Below are positions 62,695 to 64,000 of a DNA stretch of 64,000 nt, one piece after another. Positions within the stretch are counted from its first letter, which is position 1, and every line of letters begins with the position of its first letter. The translations under genes and the position numbers were made by a program. Origin of the DNA: Gordonia heveisoli (lineage in GTDB: Bacteria > Actinomycetota > Actinomycetes > Mycobacteriales > Mycobacteriaceae); assembly GCF_030315745.1 (NCBI RefSeq), contig NZ_JASXSH010000002.1:1-64000 (forward strand), in the 5' to 3' direction. The notes under the pieces are model-generated. The model did not search any database. It worked only from the letters and a program-made list of their open reading frames with translations, and was not told the DNA's origin.

Positions 62695-63515
62695 TGTGGA
62701 TTGACCCCACCGAATCGGCGATCCCGCGCGGCGTACTCCAGGCACGCCGCCCACAGGTCTCGTCGGTCGAAGTCCGGAAACAGCTTCTCCTGATAGACCA
62801 TTTCCGCGTAGGCCGATTGCCACAACAGGAAATTGGAGATGCGCTGCTCGCCCGATGGCCGCAGGAACAGGTCGACGTCGGGCATATCCGGCTCGTCGAG
62901 ATAGCGGGCGAAACTCGCCTCGTTGATGCGCTCCGGGTCGATTTCACCACGGGCCGCGCGCCGCGCGATCTCGCGTGCGGCGTCGGCGATCTCGGCGCGG
63001 CCACCGTAGTTGACACACATCGTCAGTGTCATCACGGTGTTGTCCTTGGTGAGTTCCTCGGCGATCTCCAGCTCACGAATCACACTGCGCCACAGACGAG
63101 GCCGACGTCCCGCCCATCGGACACGGACACCCATCTCGTGCATCTCGTCGCGGCGGCGGCGAATGACGTCACGGTTGAAGCCCATCAGGAAGCGAACCTC
63201 GTCCGGACTGCGCGACCAGTTCTCGGTGGAGAAGGCGTACGCGGACAGCCACGACACCCCCATCTCGATACAACCGCACACCGAATCCATGAGCACCGCT
63301 TCGCCGCGCTTGTGCCCTTCGGTGCGTGGCAGCCCACGGTCGGTCGCCCAGCGCCCGTTGCCGTCCATCACCAAAGCCACATGCTTGGGGACGAATTCGG
63401 CCGGAATCGCCGGTGGCCGGGCACCGCTGGGATGCGGATCTGGGGGCCGGATCACCCGGGGCGCATCGGCCGTCGAGCTTCGTCGCCGGGCCGATCCACC
63501 TGGCCGTAGCGCCAT
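62691..63515 (-). CDS. uppS: (2Z,6E)-type polyprenyl diphosphate synthase
   Basis: A 274-aa cis-prenyltransferase that makes decaprenyl phosphate precursor for cell-wall arabinogalactan and peptidoglycan carriers. The catalytic Asp is in [13 protein letters not shown]; the other motifs are [20 protein letters not shown] and [26 protein letters not shown] proline-rich N-terminal extension precedes the core. It sits between the Rv2360c homolog (overlapping) and recO, as in mycobacteria. Confidence 0.95.
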   Translation of the reverse strand: MALRPGGSARRRSSTADAPRVIRPPDPHPSGARPPAIPAEFVPKHVALVMDGNGRWATDRGLPRTEGHKRGEAVLMDSVCGCIEMGVSWLSAYAFSTENWSRSPDEVRFLMGFNRDVIRRRRDEMHEMGVRVRWAGRRPRLWRSVIRELEIAEELTKDNTVMTLTMCVNYGGRAEIADAAREIARRAARGEIDPERINEASFARYLDEPDMPDVDLFLRPSGEQRISNFLLWQSAYAEMVYQEKLFPDFDRRDLWAACLEYAARDRRFGGVNPQ

Positions 63516-63528
63516 CAGCCGACTCCTC

Positions 63529-64000
63529 TCACGCCGTTTCCACCAGCCTATGGGGTGCCGTGCGCTCGATGAGCGGCAGGGTTCGTAGCTGACGCTCCAG
63601 ATGCCACTGGAGGTGCGCGGCGGTCAGTCCACTCGCCTGTCGTTGCAGGGACGAGCCGGCGTCGACGGTGTGCTCCCACTGTCCACGGAACAGTGCGTCC
63701 ATCAGATCGAGCACCCCCGGCGAAGGGGTCGCCGAACCGGCCGGGCGGCAGTGCAGGCACACCGCACCACCGGCCGCCACGTGAAAAGCACGATGGGGTC
63801 CCGGCGACGCGCAGCGCGCACATTCCTCCAGCGCGGGCATCCATCCCGCACAGTGCATCGCCCGCAGCAGGAAGGCGTCCAGGATCAGTTCGCGGGGCCG
63901 ACGGTCCTCGGCGAGCGCTGTCAGCGCCCCGACGGTGAGCCGATGCAGTTGCGGCGCCGGGGCACGTTCCTCACCGGCGAGCCGCTCGGCGGTTTCCAGG
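63529..64000 (-). CDS. recO: DNA repair protein RecO (5' part outside window)
   Basis: The C-terminal part of Rec[41 protein letters not shown], then a second CxxC-like pair (CLHCRPAG) and [23 protein letters not shown]. The frame is open to the window edge, so the N-terminal OB domain is missing here. RecO loads RecA at gaps with RecF and RecR. Lies 13 bp upstream of uppS. Confidence 0.93.
   Translation of the reverse strand, partial: LETAERLAGEERAPAPQLHRLTVGALTALAEDRRPRELILDAFLLRAMHCAGWMPALEECARCASPGPHRAFHVAAGGAVCLHCRPAGSATPSPGVLDLMDALFRGQWEHTVDAGSSLQRQASGLTAAHLQWHLERQLRTLPLIERTAPHRLVETA

Overview
The window is GC-rich actinobacterial chromosome from a mycolic-acid bacterium of the Mycobacteriales. 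Two blocks follow the Mycobacterium tuberculosis gene order. One is ahpE, DUF3052, secreted protein, aceE, mabR, fabD-acpM-kasA-accD6 (about 6.9-18.6 kb; Rv2238c-Rv2247 order, without kasB). The other is dnaG, dgt, glyS, smtB-zur, Rv2360c-like, uppS, recO (about 52-64 kb). A single KAS gene, a DszA/DszC-like monooxygenase pair and general gene content suggest Gordonia or a close relative; the genus is an inference.

Layout. 0-2.7 kb: F420-type LLM oxidoreductase (cut by the window edge), an MmyB-like regulator and a divergent SDR. 2.7-6.8 kb: a membrane protein with a Gln/Pro repeat tail and a two-gene ABC-2 exporter. 6.9-18.6 kb: peroxiredoxin block, pyruvate dehydrogenase E1, and the FAS-II operon that elongates meromycolate chains, with a MabR-type operator upstream and a strong terminator after accD6. 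18.8-26.7 kb: a six-gene operon of a peptide/nickel-type ABC importer plus two flavin-dependent monooxygenases, probably for organosulfur scavenging. 26.7-37.7 kb: DUF3145 protein, serine hydrolase, NDMA-dependent alcohol dehydrogenase, acyl-CoA ligase, enoyl-CoA hydratase, a double TetR regulator, a Mce-associated-type membrane protein, acyl-CoA dehydrogenase with a coupled GntR regulator, and small genes.

38.2-50.7 kb: a 12.4-kb integrated element in the 3' half of a tRNA(CAT) gene, bounded by 44-bp direct repeats (40/44 identical). Its order is: two membrane-anchored coiled-coil proteins (cargo), tyrosine integrase, serine recombinase, a small ORF, a candidate iteron origin, Prim-Pol/DUF3987 replicase, two hypothetical genes, an Xis-like DNA-binding protein, lipoprotein, divergent XRE repressor, hairpin cluster, and a three-gene block led by an HK97-type major capsid protein. 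No terminase, portal, protease, tail or lysis genes are visible. It therefore looks like a phage satellite (phiRv1/phiRv2- or PICI-like) that carries its own capsid protein. This is the most interesting system in the window.

50.7-64 kb: thioredoxin-like protein, secreted HNH nuclease, dnaG, a GH3 beta-glucosidase broken by a one-base frameshift, dgt, an extended cold-shock protein, glyS, an M28 lipoprotein peptidase, the zinc-sensing pair smtB-zur, and uppS-recO (recO cut by the window end). Gene functions are read from motifs and gene order; no database search was possible.
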